Assembly: GCA_029060725.1 (NCBI GenBank)
Contig: JAIDTL010000049.1
Coordinates: 1 to 33,683, forward strand
Direction: 5' to 3'
DNA length: 33,683 bases
Source of the DNA: Muribaculaceae bacterium
GTDB taxonomy: Bacteria > Bacteroidota > Bacteroidia > Bacteroidales > Muribaculaceae
The position numbers were made by a program, and so were the translations under genes. Numbering within the stretch: position 1 is the stretch's first letter; each line of letters begins with the position of its first letter. Shown one piece after another: positions 17,566 to 24,864 of the stretch. The notes under the pieces are model-generated. The model was given only the letters and a program-made list of their open reading frames with translations, was not told where the DNA came from and ran no database searches.

Positions 17566-18321
17566 ATGGATACAGAGAAACCTATAGCGCTTGTGACTGG
17601 AGCCACAAGCGGAATCGGCGAAGCTTGTGCGCGTCGCCTTCATGGTGCGGGATACCGCGTGATAATTACCGGACGAAATACAGAGAGGTTGGAGGCATTG
17701 AAGGCAGAATTAGGCGATGACGCCCTGATGCTGACATTTGACGTGCGCGACCGTGAGGCTGCTGAAACTGCGATAGCATCGCTTCCTATCGAATGGCAGG
17801 AGATAGAGGTGCTTGTCAACAATGCCGGGCTTGCACTCGGACTCGAGAAGGAGTATGAGGGAGATTATCGCGATTGGGATACAATGATAGACACAAACAT
17901 TAAGGGACTGCTTTATATGACTCGAGCTGTCGTACCGGGGATGGTGGCTCGCGGTAAGGGTCATGTGGTCAACATCGGTTCAGTAGCAGGAGATGCTGCA
18001 TACGCCAACGGCAACGTATATTGCGGTACGAAAGCGGCAGTCAAGGCAATCACGGATGGTCTGCGAATAGACCTTGCGGAGACTCCGGTCAGGGTGACGC
18101 TCCTGAAACCGGGACTCGTGGAGACCCGCTTTAGCGAGGTTCGTTTCCATGGCGACACCGAAAGAGCCGCCAACGTTTACAAAGGAATCGTACCTCTGAC
18201 CGGCGAAGACATCGCCGACGCAGCCCTATATGCAGTGCAAGCCCCGGCACATGTGCAGATAGCTGAGATGCTCATCCTCGCCACCCATCAGGCAAGCGGC
18301 AGCGTCATCTGCCGGAAATAA
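17566..18321 (+). CDS. SDR-family oxidoreductase, YdfG-like
   Basis: A 251-aa classical short-chain dehydrogenase. It has the cofactor loop TGATSGIGEA (residues 11-20), an Arg in TGRNTERLEAL that favours NADP, LVNNAGLALG, and the catalytic Ser plus Tyr-x3-Lys in NIGSVAG...YCGTKAAV. The C-terminal part VEIVETRFSEVRF-like sequence and long PG motif match YdfG, which oxidises L-allo-threonine and 3-hydroxy acids. Length is as expected. The stop codon directly abuts that of the convergent DUF695 gene. Confidence 0.9.
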   Translation: MDTEKPIALVTGATSGIGEACARRLHGAGYRVIITGRNTERLEALKAELGDDALMLTFDVRDREAAETAIASLPIEWQEIEVLVNNAGLALGLEKEYEGDYRDWDTMIDTNIKGLLYMTRAVVPGMVARGKGHVVNIGSVAGDAAYANGNVYCGTKAAVKAITDGLRIDLAETPVRVTLLKPGLVETRFSEVRFHGDTERAANVYKGIVPLTGEDIADAALYAVQAPAHVQIAEMLILATHQASGSVICRK

Positions 18322-18831
18322 TTATAAAAGAGGGTCGAGCCAGTAGTGGGCTTCGTTCCAGTCGGGGTCTTCCTCCATTACGAATTCGAAATGGAATGGG
18401 TACTTTCCGGATGATATCAAAGATTGGAGGAAGGCGTTGGCGAGGCCGGGATTGTTGACATACCACATAGCCTGCGTCTCGCCATTGCCCGTCACGCGTC
18501 CAAGGAAGATCGCATTCGGGTGTTTGCTGTCGGCAGCAAGATGATTGCAAAGATATTCAATGAAGTCTTGCATCTTTACCGTATCATCCTTGTCCGGCAT
18601 GTCATCGCCCACTGTGTTCTCAAAGTTCATTATGAGCGAAAGATACCATCGAAATGGTTCTTTGGGAGTCACTTTCATCAAGGACTCATTGAGCACGCAG
18701 ACATGCGGTTTTCCTTCAATACGGACATCGGCGCATATAAACCTTTCTTCTGGTATCGATACATCATAACTTCCGGAAGCCGTCAACTCAGGTTGCTTCC
18801 CTTTTCCCTTAAAAAAATCAAATATTCCCAT
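18322..18831 (-). CDS. DUF695-like protein of unknown function
   Basis: A 169-aa protein if begun at ATG 18831 (MGIFDFFKGKGKQPE). I prefer this start because a GGAAA sits 7 nt upstream and the preceding 18 residues of the longer frame look untranslated. It shows the pattern I associate with DUF695: PEERFICADVRIEGKP, then AIFLGRVTGNGETQAMWYVNNP, then FHFEFVMEEDPDWNEAHYWLDPLL at the end. No catalytic residues are known. It ends head-on against the YdfG-like gene with no gap. The family call is moderate. Confidence 0.65.
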   Translation of the reverse strand: MGIFDFFKGKGKQPELTASGSYDVSIPEERFICADVRIEGKPHVCVLNESLMKVTPKEPFRWYLSLIMNFENTVGDDMPDKDDTVKMQDFIEYLCNHLAADSKHPNAIFLGRVTGNGETQAMWYVNNPGLANAFLQSLISSGKYPFHFEFVMEEDPDWNEAHYWLDPLL

Positions 18832-18958
18832 GATATTTCCAATGCTGGCGGTCATCATGATTATTGTAAAGACAGCCTCCATCAATCTTAAGTATATATA
18901 TGTATTGTTTTGTCATAATGCTTTAACAGAATCAATCATCACATTCCAAGAGCATGTG

Positions 18959-20413
18959 TCATAGACTGAAATATCCTCCGGTCTTTTTAGATCCGCGGTA
19001 TTCTATGATATTTAGTTCAATCAAGTGTTTCAATGCCCTTTTTACGGTGATGATACTCTTGCCAAATTCATTAGCCAAAGCCACAGCACTTATACCCGGG
19101 GAAGTTACAACACGATTATATATCAGTTTTTCATTATCATTTATCGTATCATTTATCGTATCATTTATCGTATCATTTATCGTATCATTTATCGTGTCAT
19201 TTATCGTGCCATTCTTGCGCCCTGACAAATCTGGACGCATGAAGGTCACCCTTATAACCCCTCTTTCATCAGTCACTGTCGGCTGTGGAAGTCCGGCACG
19301 CTCGCACTCTTCAAATATCATTGACAGACCTCTACCCCAATGCTCGATTACTCCACTGTAATACATGACGCGGGCTATTGTCTCGTTTGGAGGTTCAGAT
19401 GTATGAGAGTCGAGAATATGGGAGCCGTATGTAAGTTGAGCTGCAGGTATGTCTTCCGGGAGCATTCCCGCGTTTTCAATCTCTATGCGGTCATCATATA
19501 TAGCAACGCCAACCGATGCTGTCTTTCTCCAATCCATGTGAGCAAGTGCATTGGCACAGCACTCACGCAAAGCATTTATAGGCACTTCCAACTCATCCTT
19601 GCGATACATGCCGTCGAACCTACTGGTAACTGAGAGGTGCTTCAGGAAGAAAGGTGTGACCTCATTCAGCAAATCAAAGATATTACCCTCAATCTGCTGG
19701 TTGTCGATAAATTCCCGTTTGTCTTTACCACGAAAGCGGGCAAGCCGGATGATGCAGTTGTGATAGTAAAAGAAATCTTTGCCAAAAAGCACTGCAGCGG
19801 CATTGCAATACACACCATTCTTAAGCACCTTGAATTTTTCAAGAATAGCAATCGGGTCACGCGTGTAGGCACCATCTTTCAACCGACCTAATTCAAGAGC
19901 CTGCCGAATTGCCCAATGTATGCGGCTTTCGTCAAGATCCTCAAATTTCAGATTTTCGTTTGGCAGTGCATCCCATTTGTATTTGAGTCCGCCCCGGTGC
20001 ATGATCATACGCGAATGTTTATCATGTGGCATTACAGATGTCACGCTGTCGTGACGCTGATAAGGTCTGCCGTTGTATGAATAAGGTCTATCGGGATTGT
20101 CCCCCTCCGCCTCAAATACAATCAATTGTTTGTCAGAATCATTCAGTTTGATATATTTTTGACTGATTTCCACCGATGGCTCGAAGCGACGCAGTGCTTC
20201 GCCAATCATTCGGGTGGTCTTATCGCCGATTTCCTGTCCTACAATCTTACCGGAATTTTTAATACCAAAGATTACAATACCACCATTGCCATTGAGCATA
20301 CCGCACAATGTTTCCATTCCTCTGTCAAGTTGACCTGTTGATTCTTTAAACTCGATGTCAACTCCTTCATGGTTTTCAGCCAGATGCTGTATGTAGCCTA
20401 AATCAATCTCCAT
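18959..20413 (-). CDS. AlbA_2 / RecG-C-like ATP-binding transcriptional regulator (paralog A)
   Basis: A 484-aa protein. Residues about 15-135 form an AlbA_2 (Schlafen-like) domain with VDIEFKES and GGIVIFGIKNSGKIVGQEIGD. Residues about 270-375 match the GHKL-like ATPase called RecG-C/HATPase_c_4, with LRECCANALAHMDW as N-box, DDRIEIENAGMLPED, and HWGRGLSMIFEECERAGLPQP. A TIND x6 repeat forms a hinge. The last 55 residues form a winged helix (ISAVALANEFGKSIITVKRALKHL). The family is thought to be DNA-binding and regulatory, often in accessory or defence regions; its function is not established. A close paralog lies at 24865-26712. Confidence 0.8.
   Translation of the reverse strand: MEIDLGYIQHLAENHEGVDIEFKESTGQLDRGMETLCGMLNGNGGIVIFGIKNSGKIVGQEIGDKTTRMIGEALRRFEPSVEISQKYIKLNDSDKQLIVFEAEGDNPDRPYSYNGRPYQRHDSVTSVMPHDKHSRMIMHRGGLKYKWDALPNENLKFEDLDESRIHWAIRQALELGRLKDGAYTRDPIAILEKFKVLKNGVYCNAAAVLFGKDFFYYHNCIIRLARFRGKDKREFIDNQQIEGNIFDLLNEVTPFFLKHLSVTSRFDGMYRKDELEVPINALRECCANALAHMDWRKTASVGVAIYDDRIEIENAGMLPEDIPAAQLTYGSHILDSHTSEPPNETIARVMYYSGVIEHWGRGLSMIFEECERAGLPQPTVTDERGVIRVTFMRPDLSGRKNGTINDTINDTINDTINDTINDTINDNEKLIYNRVVTSPGISAVALANEFGKSIITVKRALKHLIELNIIEYRGSKKTGGYFSL
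19139..19210 (-). repeat. 12-nt tandem repeat, 6 units, inside paralog A
   Basis: Six head-to-tail copies of ATTTATCGTATC (+ strand). The last two have single-base changes and a decayed unit precedes the array. It encodes TIND six times in the hinge between the ATPase-like domain and the C-terminal winged helix. Because the unit is a multiple of three, gain or loss of copies would alter hinge length without breaking the frame. Confidence 0.95.
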
Positions 20414-20435
20414 AAAATCAGTGGTATTACAAATG

Positions 20436-20443
20436 CAAAGTTA
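20436..20443 (-). promoter_or_regulatory. -7 box for paralog A
   Basis: The - strand reads TAACTTTG, a consensus -7 box ending 22 nt before the ATG at 20413. A TTGC lies about 21 bp upstream as a weak -33 element. Confidence 0.55.
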
Positions 20444-20518
20444 CAAAATTTTATTGGAATTCAGGCAATTTAAGACAATAAGATTATCAAAAAAGATTTA
20501 ATCAATACAGACTTCATT

Positions 20519-20535
20519 ACCTGTAGCTTACAGGT
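20519..20535. terminator. short hairpin downstream of the small-gene operon
   Basis: ACCTGT / ACAGGT with a 5-nt loop lies 34 nt beyond the stop of the gene at 20569 on the - strand. There is no T-run on that strand, so it is only a weak terminator candidate. The rest of 20414-20568 holds only the promoter of paralog A. Confidence 0.3.
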
Positions 20536-20568
20536 TAATTATTGTTTATGCAAGAAAAGGGAATACGA

Positions 20569-20937
20569 TTAAAGCTCAAAATTAATATATATTCGTTTCA
20601 ACTCTTTAACATGGCATTGATCAATTACATAGTTTAAAAGAATGAAAAGCCATCCGATGAGTTCCGCATTTGTATCACACTCGCCTATTATTTTGCAATT
20701 TTTTTCTACTCGTAGCTTGTGTCCACATATCCTAAATACATAATCATCTACCTCAAACTCCCCATTATAAAATCCAATTAATTTACCGTCAATACCTTTT
20801 GTTGGACAAACATGAACTCTGGCATACCTCCTACGAGCAAATACTTCTCTGATATAATTAGTTAATAGTGCATAAATCTCATCAGAAGAGATAACCGATA
20901 AGCCATTCTCATCCTTTTCAGTCAAATTTTCCTCCAT
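20569..20937 (-). CDS. hypothetical protein, 122 aa
   Basis: I do not recognise this protein. It is 122 aa, with an acidic N-terminus (MEENLTEKDENGLSVISSDE), then a mixed alpha/beta region with RRRYARVHVCPTKG, VDDYVFRICGHKLRVEKNC and a hydrophobic helix LIGWLFILLNYVIDQ. Three Cys and one His near the middle (VCP, ICGH, NCK, GEC) could bind metal but do not form a known finger. There is no signal peptide. It is the last gene of the co-directional run that starts at 22987, 45 nt after the HExxH gene. The sequence is very AT-rich like its neighbours, which suggests acquisition by transfer. Confidence 0.6.
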   Translation of the reverse strand: MEENLTEKDENGLSVISSDEIYALLTNYIREVFARRRYARVHVCPTKGIDGKLIGFYNGEFEVDDYVFRICGHKLRVEKNCKIIGECDTNAELIGWLFILLNYVIDQCHVKELKRIYINFEL

Positions 20938-20982
20938 ATTGATATTTTAGTTTTCTCTAGTATTTGCTGATTCCTCAAAATT

Positions 20983-21297
20983 TTACATACTTATTATCCA
21001 CGAAAACAATTTCCTATTCTTAAGATATGCAAGATCGTCTCCATGTCTATATGTTTCCCTTTCAAATGATATGTTATAGTATGCCTGTTTCCAACCATTA
21101 TACTGAAAACGTCTTATACACCATTCTATCAAATAGATAATATAAAACGGAATGAACAATAATTCCCGCTGTTGAGCAGTATGAATTTGCTCATGATTGA
21201 TCACATATTTATCAATCCAATTCGGATTCCTTGTCCAGAATGTCCCGAACAGATTTAGACATATCCCCTGCGGAATCAACTTGCTTGTTATTATCAT
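20983..21297 (-). CDS. HExxH-containing miniprotein (gluzincin-like, function unknown)
   Basis: A 104-aa protein with NHEQIHTAQQREL (His-Glu-x2-His at about residues 34-38), a hydrophobic helix FIPFYIIYLIEWCIRRF, and a later SFERETY in which a Glu could be the third zinc ligand. I recall this arrangement as a small, widespread Bacteroidetes family, annotated only as hypothetical, with the same start (MII.SKLIPQG..LNLFG). That match supports the start at 21297 even though it overlaps the upstream 68-aa gene by 86 nt. It may be a membrane-associated metallopeptidase fragment-like protein; catalysis is unproven. Confidence 0.7.
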   Translation of the reverse strand: MIITSKLIPQGICLNLFGTFWTRNPNWIDKYVINHEQIHTAQQRELLFIPFYIIYLIEWCIRRFQYNGWKQAYYNISFERETYRHGDDLAYLKNRKLFSWIISM

Positions 21298-21418
21298 CTG
21301 TTGTATATTTGTAATTGGTATAGGCTAAAGACCAATCAATTTCTTCTTTAGGTATTCTTGTGCCGTCAGGAAGAATAAGATCCTCCGGTAAAATATCGGA
21401 TACTAGAGATTCTAACAT
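21212..21418 (-). CDS. hypothetical acidic protein, 68 aa
   Basis: A 68-aa acidic protein beginning MLESLVSDILPEDLILPDG, with a central RIPKEEIDWSLAY and a polar tail KSVRDILDKESELD. It has no recognisable family, signal or membrane segment. Its ATG comes 1 nt after the stop of the frameshifted J-protein tail (21420-21422), a packing typical of coupled genes. Its last 86 nt overlap the HExxH gene in another frame. The amino-acid composition is protein-like, but the overlap leaves some doubt that it is translated. Confidence 0.5.
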   Translation of the reverse strand: MLESLVSDILPEDLILPDGTRIPKEEIDWSLAYTNYKYTTDDNNKQVDSAGDMSKSVRDILDKESELD

Positions 21419-21419
21419 A

Positions 21420-21539
21420 TTATTTAGTTATTAACATTTTATGCTCTGCTGTTCTTGTTTTAGGATCAATATATAATCCATTAAGAGGAGCTTGTTCAGA
21501 CAGGCAAGAAGGAACAAATTCATGCGCATGAGTTACTTC
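21420..21539 (-). pseudogene. out-of-frame C-terminal tail of the J-domain gene (apparent frameshift)
   Basis: A 39-codon open stretch in the frame one base off the J-domain gene. It encodes EVTHAHEFVPSCLSEQAPL, then NGLYIDPKTRTAEHKMLITK, and stops 1 nt before the next ATG. It has no start of its own. It overlaps the end of the J-domain frame, so a single indel near AACTTAAGAAGTAAC (21534-21548) would fuse the two into a protein of about 100 aa. Programmed frameshifting, a sequencing error or true decay are possible. A third frame offers a 30-aa hydrophobic peptide from an ATGA overlap, which is less convincing. Confidence 0.4.
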
Positions 21540-21714
21540 TTAAGTTTACTAATTCTTCGAAGTTTCTACAAACTTCATTATATTTATCAATATCTCCATT
21601 TGGTTTGTCTGGATGATATTGTATACGCAATTCTCTATAAGCTCTATACATTTCAACCTCAGAACAATTTGGAGAAATATTGAAATATTTAGTTAGTTCT
21701 TCTAATCTATTCAT
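21520..21714 (-). CDS. J-domain (DnaJ-like) miniprotein
   Basis: A 64-aa protein that is almost entirely a J domain: helix I LEELTKYFNIS, helix II EVEMYRAYRELRIQ, the diagnostic loop YHPDKPNGD with His-Pro-Asp at about residues 34-36, and helix III KYNEVCRNFEELV. J domains stimulate Hsp70 (DnaK) ATP hydrolysis and deliver clients. Full DnaJ has further domains, absent here, so the protein would recruit DnaK for a special purpose. The reading frame ends early at SNSCA, and a plausible tail continues in another frame. It lies 15 nt after the ankyrin-like gene. J proteins are also found in phage and mobile-element operons. Confidence 0.75.
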   Translation of the reverse strand: MNRLEELTKYFNISPNCSEVEMYRAYRELRIQYHPDKPNGDIDKYNEVCRNFEELVNLRSNSCA

Positions 21715-21729
21715 TTTTAATAAAACACA

Positions 21730-22530
21730 TTAAATCACAACCAACAGTTCTCCTATTGATGTTCGTTTGTCAGTTTCTTTTAGTCCGTCTTTATATGGAA
21801 TGTATAAATTTATGGCAGTATTTATTATATCTTCCGCACCTAAATGGAATAGTTTATAGATGGAGATAGAATCCTTAACAATCTTTTTAATGGCATTAAG
21901 ATATTCCATTGTATATGACATATAACCAAACTTCGTCAGTTGGTCTAGCATCTCTTGTAATATTATTCTTTTAGGACGACAGTTGCACGTATTTCCCATA
22001 TATGCATTTCCAGGTGTGTATTTTAGCGTAGTATTAATTACTCTTATAAAGTAGTCAGTATTACTTTTTGAGAATTGGATATATAGCCTATTCAGTAAGC
22101 GGTCTATTAAATAAGCGACATTATGATGCCCATTCAATATAGCAGTTTGTTTCCATAATGCAATGTCTTCTTCTTTTGGTTCTTTGTAATTCCTTAATAA
22201 AAGATCTACAACTTCCGTATACCCCTTACGAGAAGCATAGTTTACGTTTATAGAAACAGGAGATGCTTTTCTTTCACTAATAAGATATTCACAAAGAGCT
22301 ATATCATTAGCAAATACTGACAACTGAATGATGTTGAGTTTTGTTCCAAGAAAATCATATAACTTACTACAATCATAGTTTGGATGTTCTTTAAGAAAAC
22401 CCCACAACTCACTTGTGTCAACGCGCTTGTTGTCCTTTAGAGACGTTAGAATGTTTTTAGTGATAATTCTGAGCTGTTCCCTATATTTGTAATCACCTTT
22501 TTCGGGGGTAAGCATTGCAGCGTAATTCAT
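21730..22530 (-). CDS. ankyrin-repeat-like protein, 266 aa
   Basis: A 266-aa cytoplasmic protein without signal peptide. Residues about 60-140 show two or three degenerate ankyrin-like helix-loop-helix units: LNIIQLSVFANDIALCEYLIS, then VNYASRKGYTEVVDLLLRN, then QTAILNGHHNVAYLIDRLL. The rest is helical with no recognised domain. Ankyrin repeats mediate protein contacts. The gene sits between an unknown 146-aa gene (16-nt gap) and the J-domain gene (15-nt gap), suggesting one transcript and perhaps one complex. The repeat call is from pattern only; the true fold may be another alpha solenoid. Confidence 0.6.
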   Translation of the reverse strand: MNYAAMLTPEKGDYKYREQLRIITKNILTSLKDNKRVDTSELWGFLKEHPNYDCSKLYDFLGTKLNIIQLSVFANDIALCEYLISERKASPVSINVNYASRKGYTEVVDLLLRNYKEPKEEDIALWKQTAILNGHHNVAYLIDRLLNRLYIQFSKSNTDYFIRVINTTLKYTPGNAYMGNTCNCRPKRIILQEMLDQLTKFGYMSYTMEYLNAIKKIVKDSISIYKLFHLGAEDIINTAINLYIPYKDGLKETDKRTSIGELLVVI

Positions 22531-22546
22531 AATACCTTATCCGTAT

Positions 22547-22987
22547 TTATAAGATTCCACATTCGAGCATTATAGACTTAAATATTTCTTTTGCTTCAAA
22601 TGACATTTGACTACTGCCTCGATTTATTGTAGCTTCCAAATAGAAACATGAGAATTCAAATAGCATACATAGTTGTCTTGCGTCTTGTTTTGATATGCCA
22701 TTAAGACCAAATCGAATGGCACCATAAACATTCCCATCAATATCATCTGTCTGAGTGAGGTGTTTTGATATATTCATGTATGTTTCAGTCCATCTATTCT
22801 CATGGTGATATATTTTCTTAAATACATCTCTTATATGGAAACTAAATATTTGATGTTCAATATCGGTTAGATTATGGCGAATATTCCCAATATGAGAATT
22901 TGCAAGTAAAACCATCAAAAAGAATGCATTTTCCTTTTGATTCTCAGTTCTAAGGCTGAGAGTGATTTTATTTGAATTACTATTCAT
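22547..22987 (-). CDS. hypothetical helical protein, 146 aa
   Basis: I do not recognise this 146-aa protein. It starts MNSNSNKITLSLRTENQKEN, looks mostly helical (AFFLMVLLANSHIGNIRHNL, DIEHQIFSFHIRDVFKKIYHH, DARQLCMLFEFSCFYLEA), and has neither signal peptide nor clear motif. It is the first gene of the compact - strand run. A promoter-like site at 23284-23313 would give it a leader of nearly 300 nt. Codon use and AT content match the other genes of the run and differ from the cob and dxs genes. Confidence 0.6.
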   Translation of the reverse strand: MNSNSNKITLSLRTENQKENAFFLMVLLANSHIGNIRHNLTDIEHQIFSFHIRDVFKKIYHHENRWTETYMNISKHLTQTDDIDGNVYGAIRFGLNGISKQDARQLCMLFEFSCFYLEATINRGSSQMSFEAKEIFKSIMLECGIL

Positions 22988-23333
22988 AATAGTATCGGTT
23001 GCTTCATAGCTTCAATAAAGCATATTAATAGTTTACATTTCTTACCTGACACAAAAGAAAAAGCATGAAGCTATTGAATATTACCGTTATGAAGCTCTGG
23101 ACTGCTCGGTACAAGTAATAGACAATAGCCCATGCTTCGAAGATGTATATCGGTTGAATATACACACATCAAAACATGAGCGACTTGCTATTATCCTCAC
23201 ACCGTTCAGAATTGTCCAGATTCCATAACAGGGATAATTCAAATGCTCATTCTAATTATGTCCGTTCACTCTTGAACGCATTGCAAAATTAGTAAAAACA
23301 TTTGAAAGCGCAAGGTTTTGTCATAAAAAATCT
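22988..23333. other. 346-bp gap: long leader of the small-gene operon and a possible decayed ORF
   Basis: This gap contains the promoter at 23284-23313 (- strand) and the leader of the gene at 22987. On the + strand an open stretch at about 23046-23228 has no start codon. It encodes protein-like sequence (HEAIEYYRYEALDCSVQVID, then NSPCFEDVYRLNIHTSKHER, stop after RIVQIP), which may be the remnant of an older gene. A related pair of motifs, GCTTCATAGCTTCAATA (23001-23017) and CATGAAGCTATTGAATA (23064-23080), could pair imperfectly in the leader RNA. No family was recognised. Confidence 0.35.
23284..23313 (-). promoter_or_regulatory. candidate promoter of the small-gene operon
   Basis: On the - strand TTGC (23310-23313) is followed after 18 bp by TAATTTTG (23284-23291), a consensus -7 box. 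The first gene downstream starts at 22987, so the predicted leader is about 290 nt, unusually long for this genome region. Confidence 0.5.
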
Positions 23334-23744
23334 TTATTTTCTTGTCCAAACGGTTCCATCGTTTTCCGATGTGGTCATTTTATTGCCGTTTATGGAGAAC
23401 GTTGCTGTCCATGGCTCATAATCCTCATCTGCCTCACTAAACCACCATACTCGAAGGACGTCCTTAATAACTTCGTATCGTCCGGTATCTGTTTCTATTT
23501 CTTCTTTACCATCCTTATAAGTCTTTTTCCAATATCCTGTGAGGGTGCCATCCTTTTTATATTTGATTTCCGCATACACTGAATATTCAAAATCAGTACC
23601 GGAAAAATAGGTTGACTCTAAATACCATGTTCCTACGATAGAGGGGTTTCGGTCATCTTCATCATCACTGCCACAGGCATTTAGACCGACTGCAATCAGT
23701 ATAATGCTCAGCATCATACCAAAAATTCTCAATGTCTTTTTCAT
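23334..23744 (-). CDS. small lipocalin-like lipoprotein
   Basis: A 136-aa lipoprotein if begun at ATG 23744; the signal MKKTLRIFGMMLSIILIAVGLNAC ends in a lipobox Cys, followed by the acidic GSDDEDD typical of surface-exposed Bacteroidetes lipoproteins. The mature part begins IVGTWYLEST and shows short beta strands ending in FSINGNKMTTSENDGTVWTRK. This is the lipocalin-like pattern of many small Bacteroidetes lipoproteins of unknown ligand. A longer start at 23777 lies upstream of the -7 box at 23775-23782, so it can be excluded. Confidence 0.8.
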   Translation of the reverse strand: MKKTLRIFGMMLSIILIAVGLNACGSDDEDDRNPSIVGTWYLESTYFSGTDFEYSVYAEIKYKKDGTLTGYWKKTYKDGKEEIETDTGRYEVIKDVLRVWWFSEADEDYEPWTATFSINGNKMTTSENDGTVWTRK

Positions 23745-23774
23745 TATTTTTATGTGTTTAGTTTTTTGATGGCG

Positions 23775-23782
23775 CAAAGTTA
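23775..23782 (-). promoter_or_regulatory. -7 box for the lipoprotein gene
   Basis: The - strand reads TAACTTTG, a consensus -7 box ending 30 nt before the ATG at 23744. A -33 element is not clear. Confidence 0.55.
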
Positions 23783-23814
23783 GCTTGAATGTGTAGAACC
23801 TTTAGGGAATAAAA

Positions 23815-23859
23815 AAATCTACTTTCATACTCCCCTTAATGAAGAATGAAAGTAGATTT
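23815..23859 (-). terminator. intrinsic terminator of the 282-aa gene
   Basis: A 14-bp perfect stem (AAATCTACTTTCAT / ATGAAAGTAGATTT) with a 17-nt loop lies 21 nt past the stop at 23881. On the - strand it runs into seven T residues, counting those at the base of the stem, as expected for an intrinsic terminator. Confidence 0.8.
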
Positions 23860-23880
23860 GGTTTAGAATGGCTTTATCAG

Positions 23881-24729
23881 CTAACCGTAAATGGTATTTA
23901 TCGTGTCAATCTTATAGTTGCGATACTGTTTAAGGATTCCTTTCAGATTTTCATCATCCGTACGGTAATCTTCGATTGTGGTAAACCCGATCATATAGAC
24001 CAATTTAGATATCAACCTTAGGGTGCTCTTGGTAGTATCATTTCCTGTTTTCCTCTGAGCAGCAAACTGAGGATGAATATCAAAGAAGCATCGCAACATC
24101 TTTGCGAACAACCATATCCGTACGGAATCTTTTTTATCCGCTATCTTAGAAGGACAACGATCAAGAAAACTTATATACTCCATATTCTCCAACGCCATAC
24201 CGCACATTCCGCCGATTGCCGATATGGTATTTGGATTATCAATAATAAACCTATGACCTTTTATCTGAAGTGTCAATTTCATTGGTTGGTGGTGTCTCAC
24301 TCCATAGATGTCGTGTACAGATTCTTCGTTAGTTTCTATAAAATCTATAAGACGCTTTATTTCCTCTCTTGGACTTGGATTGCATTTAAGAGTCTTTGTG
24401 GTACTCCCTTCGACATAATCCACTACAAACAGCAACAGATACCAGAACTTCTCGGCATCTATTCCAAGAGCGCGGATTATATCTATGGGATTCTCATTGT
24501 CATTAATATCGCGTTTCAGATAGTCGGAATAACTGAAGGATACCTTCAACTTTCCTTGATTATATCTACGTTTAAAGATTAACGGAGCTTGTGAATCTAC
24601 CGTATAGGCATTCCCGTCGCTGTCGATGACGAGATCGGGAGCGAACCTGTCGGCTACAGCTATCATGTATTCCAAGAGGTTCTCTTCTACTTTATTATAG
24701 CTCTCAGTATCAAATTTCTCAATAAGCAT
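23881..24729 (-). CDS. hypothetical protein, 282 aa
   Basis: I do not recognise this 282-aa protein. It is soluble and mixed alpha/beta, with LIEKFDTESYNKVEENLLEY at the start and a long polar region. Notable segments are YRRYNQGKLKVSFSYSDYLK-like sequence near residue 60, AEKFWYLLLFVVDYVEG near 110, and SVRIWLFAKMLRCFFDIHPQFAAQRKTGN near 205. Short stretches such as GIDAEKFWYLLLF recur in hypothetical proteins of Bacteroides mobile regions, as far as I recall. There is no signal peptide. It has its own terminator and ends the segment directly left of the SDR-tail remnant. No function is proposed. Confidence 0.6.
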   Translation of the reverse strand: MLIEKFDTESYNKVEENLLEYMIAVADRFAPDLVIDSDGNAYTVDSQAPLIFKRRYNQGKLKVSFSYSDYLKRDINDNENPIDIIRALGIDAEKFWYLLLFVVDYVEGSTTKTLKCNPSPREEIKRLIDFIETNEESVHDIYGVRHHQPMKLTLQIKGHRFIIDNPNTISAIGGMCGMALENMEYISFLDRCPSKIADKKDSVRIWLFAKMLRCFFDIHPQFAAQRKTGNDTTKSTLRLISKLVYMIGFTTIEDYRTDDENLKGILKQYRNYKIDTINTIYG

Positions 24730-24795
24730 GATAGTCGGCTATTCTTTACATTATCTATATCAATTTATCCAATCATTATTGGTATATGTTATTTC

Positions 24796-24852
24796 TCAGT
24801 CGAGGGTCTACACATCGCCGCCATTAACTATAAGGATCTGGCCTGATTATGG
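24796..24852 (-). pseudogene. decayed copy of an SDR gene 3' end
   Basis: On the - strand the segment reads (L)P-stop-SGQILIVNGGDV-stop-TLD-stop. It is about 78 percent identical over 51 nt to the last codons of the SDR gene ending at 26860 (SGQTLMVNGGGVQTLD-stop). Most differences are silent or conservative, so this piece evolved as coding sequence before it picked up stops. Similarity continues faintly past the stop codon into GGTAT.ATG..TTTC (24781-24795). It sits 12 nt from the stop of regulator B. This pair of SDR tails marks the possible edges of an insertion. Confidence 0.75.
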
Positions 24853-24864
24853 AAGGTTAAACCA

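Noticed and set aside
19139..19210. CRISPR-like array
   Set aside because: Units are 12 nt with no spacers and lie in frame inside a coding gene.
24073..24582. 169-aa + strand ORF
   Set aside because: Antisense to the 282-aa gene; aromatic- and Ile-rich composition is typical of a shadow frame.
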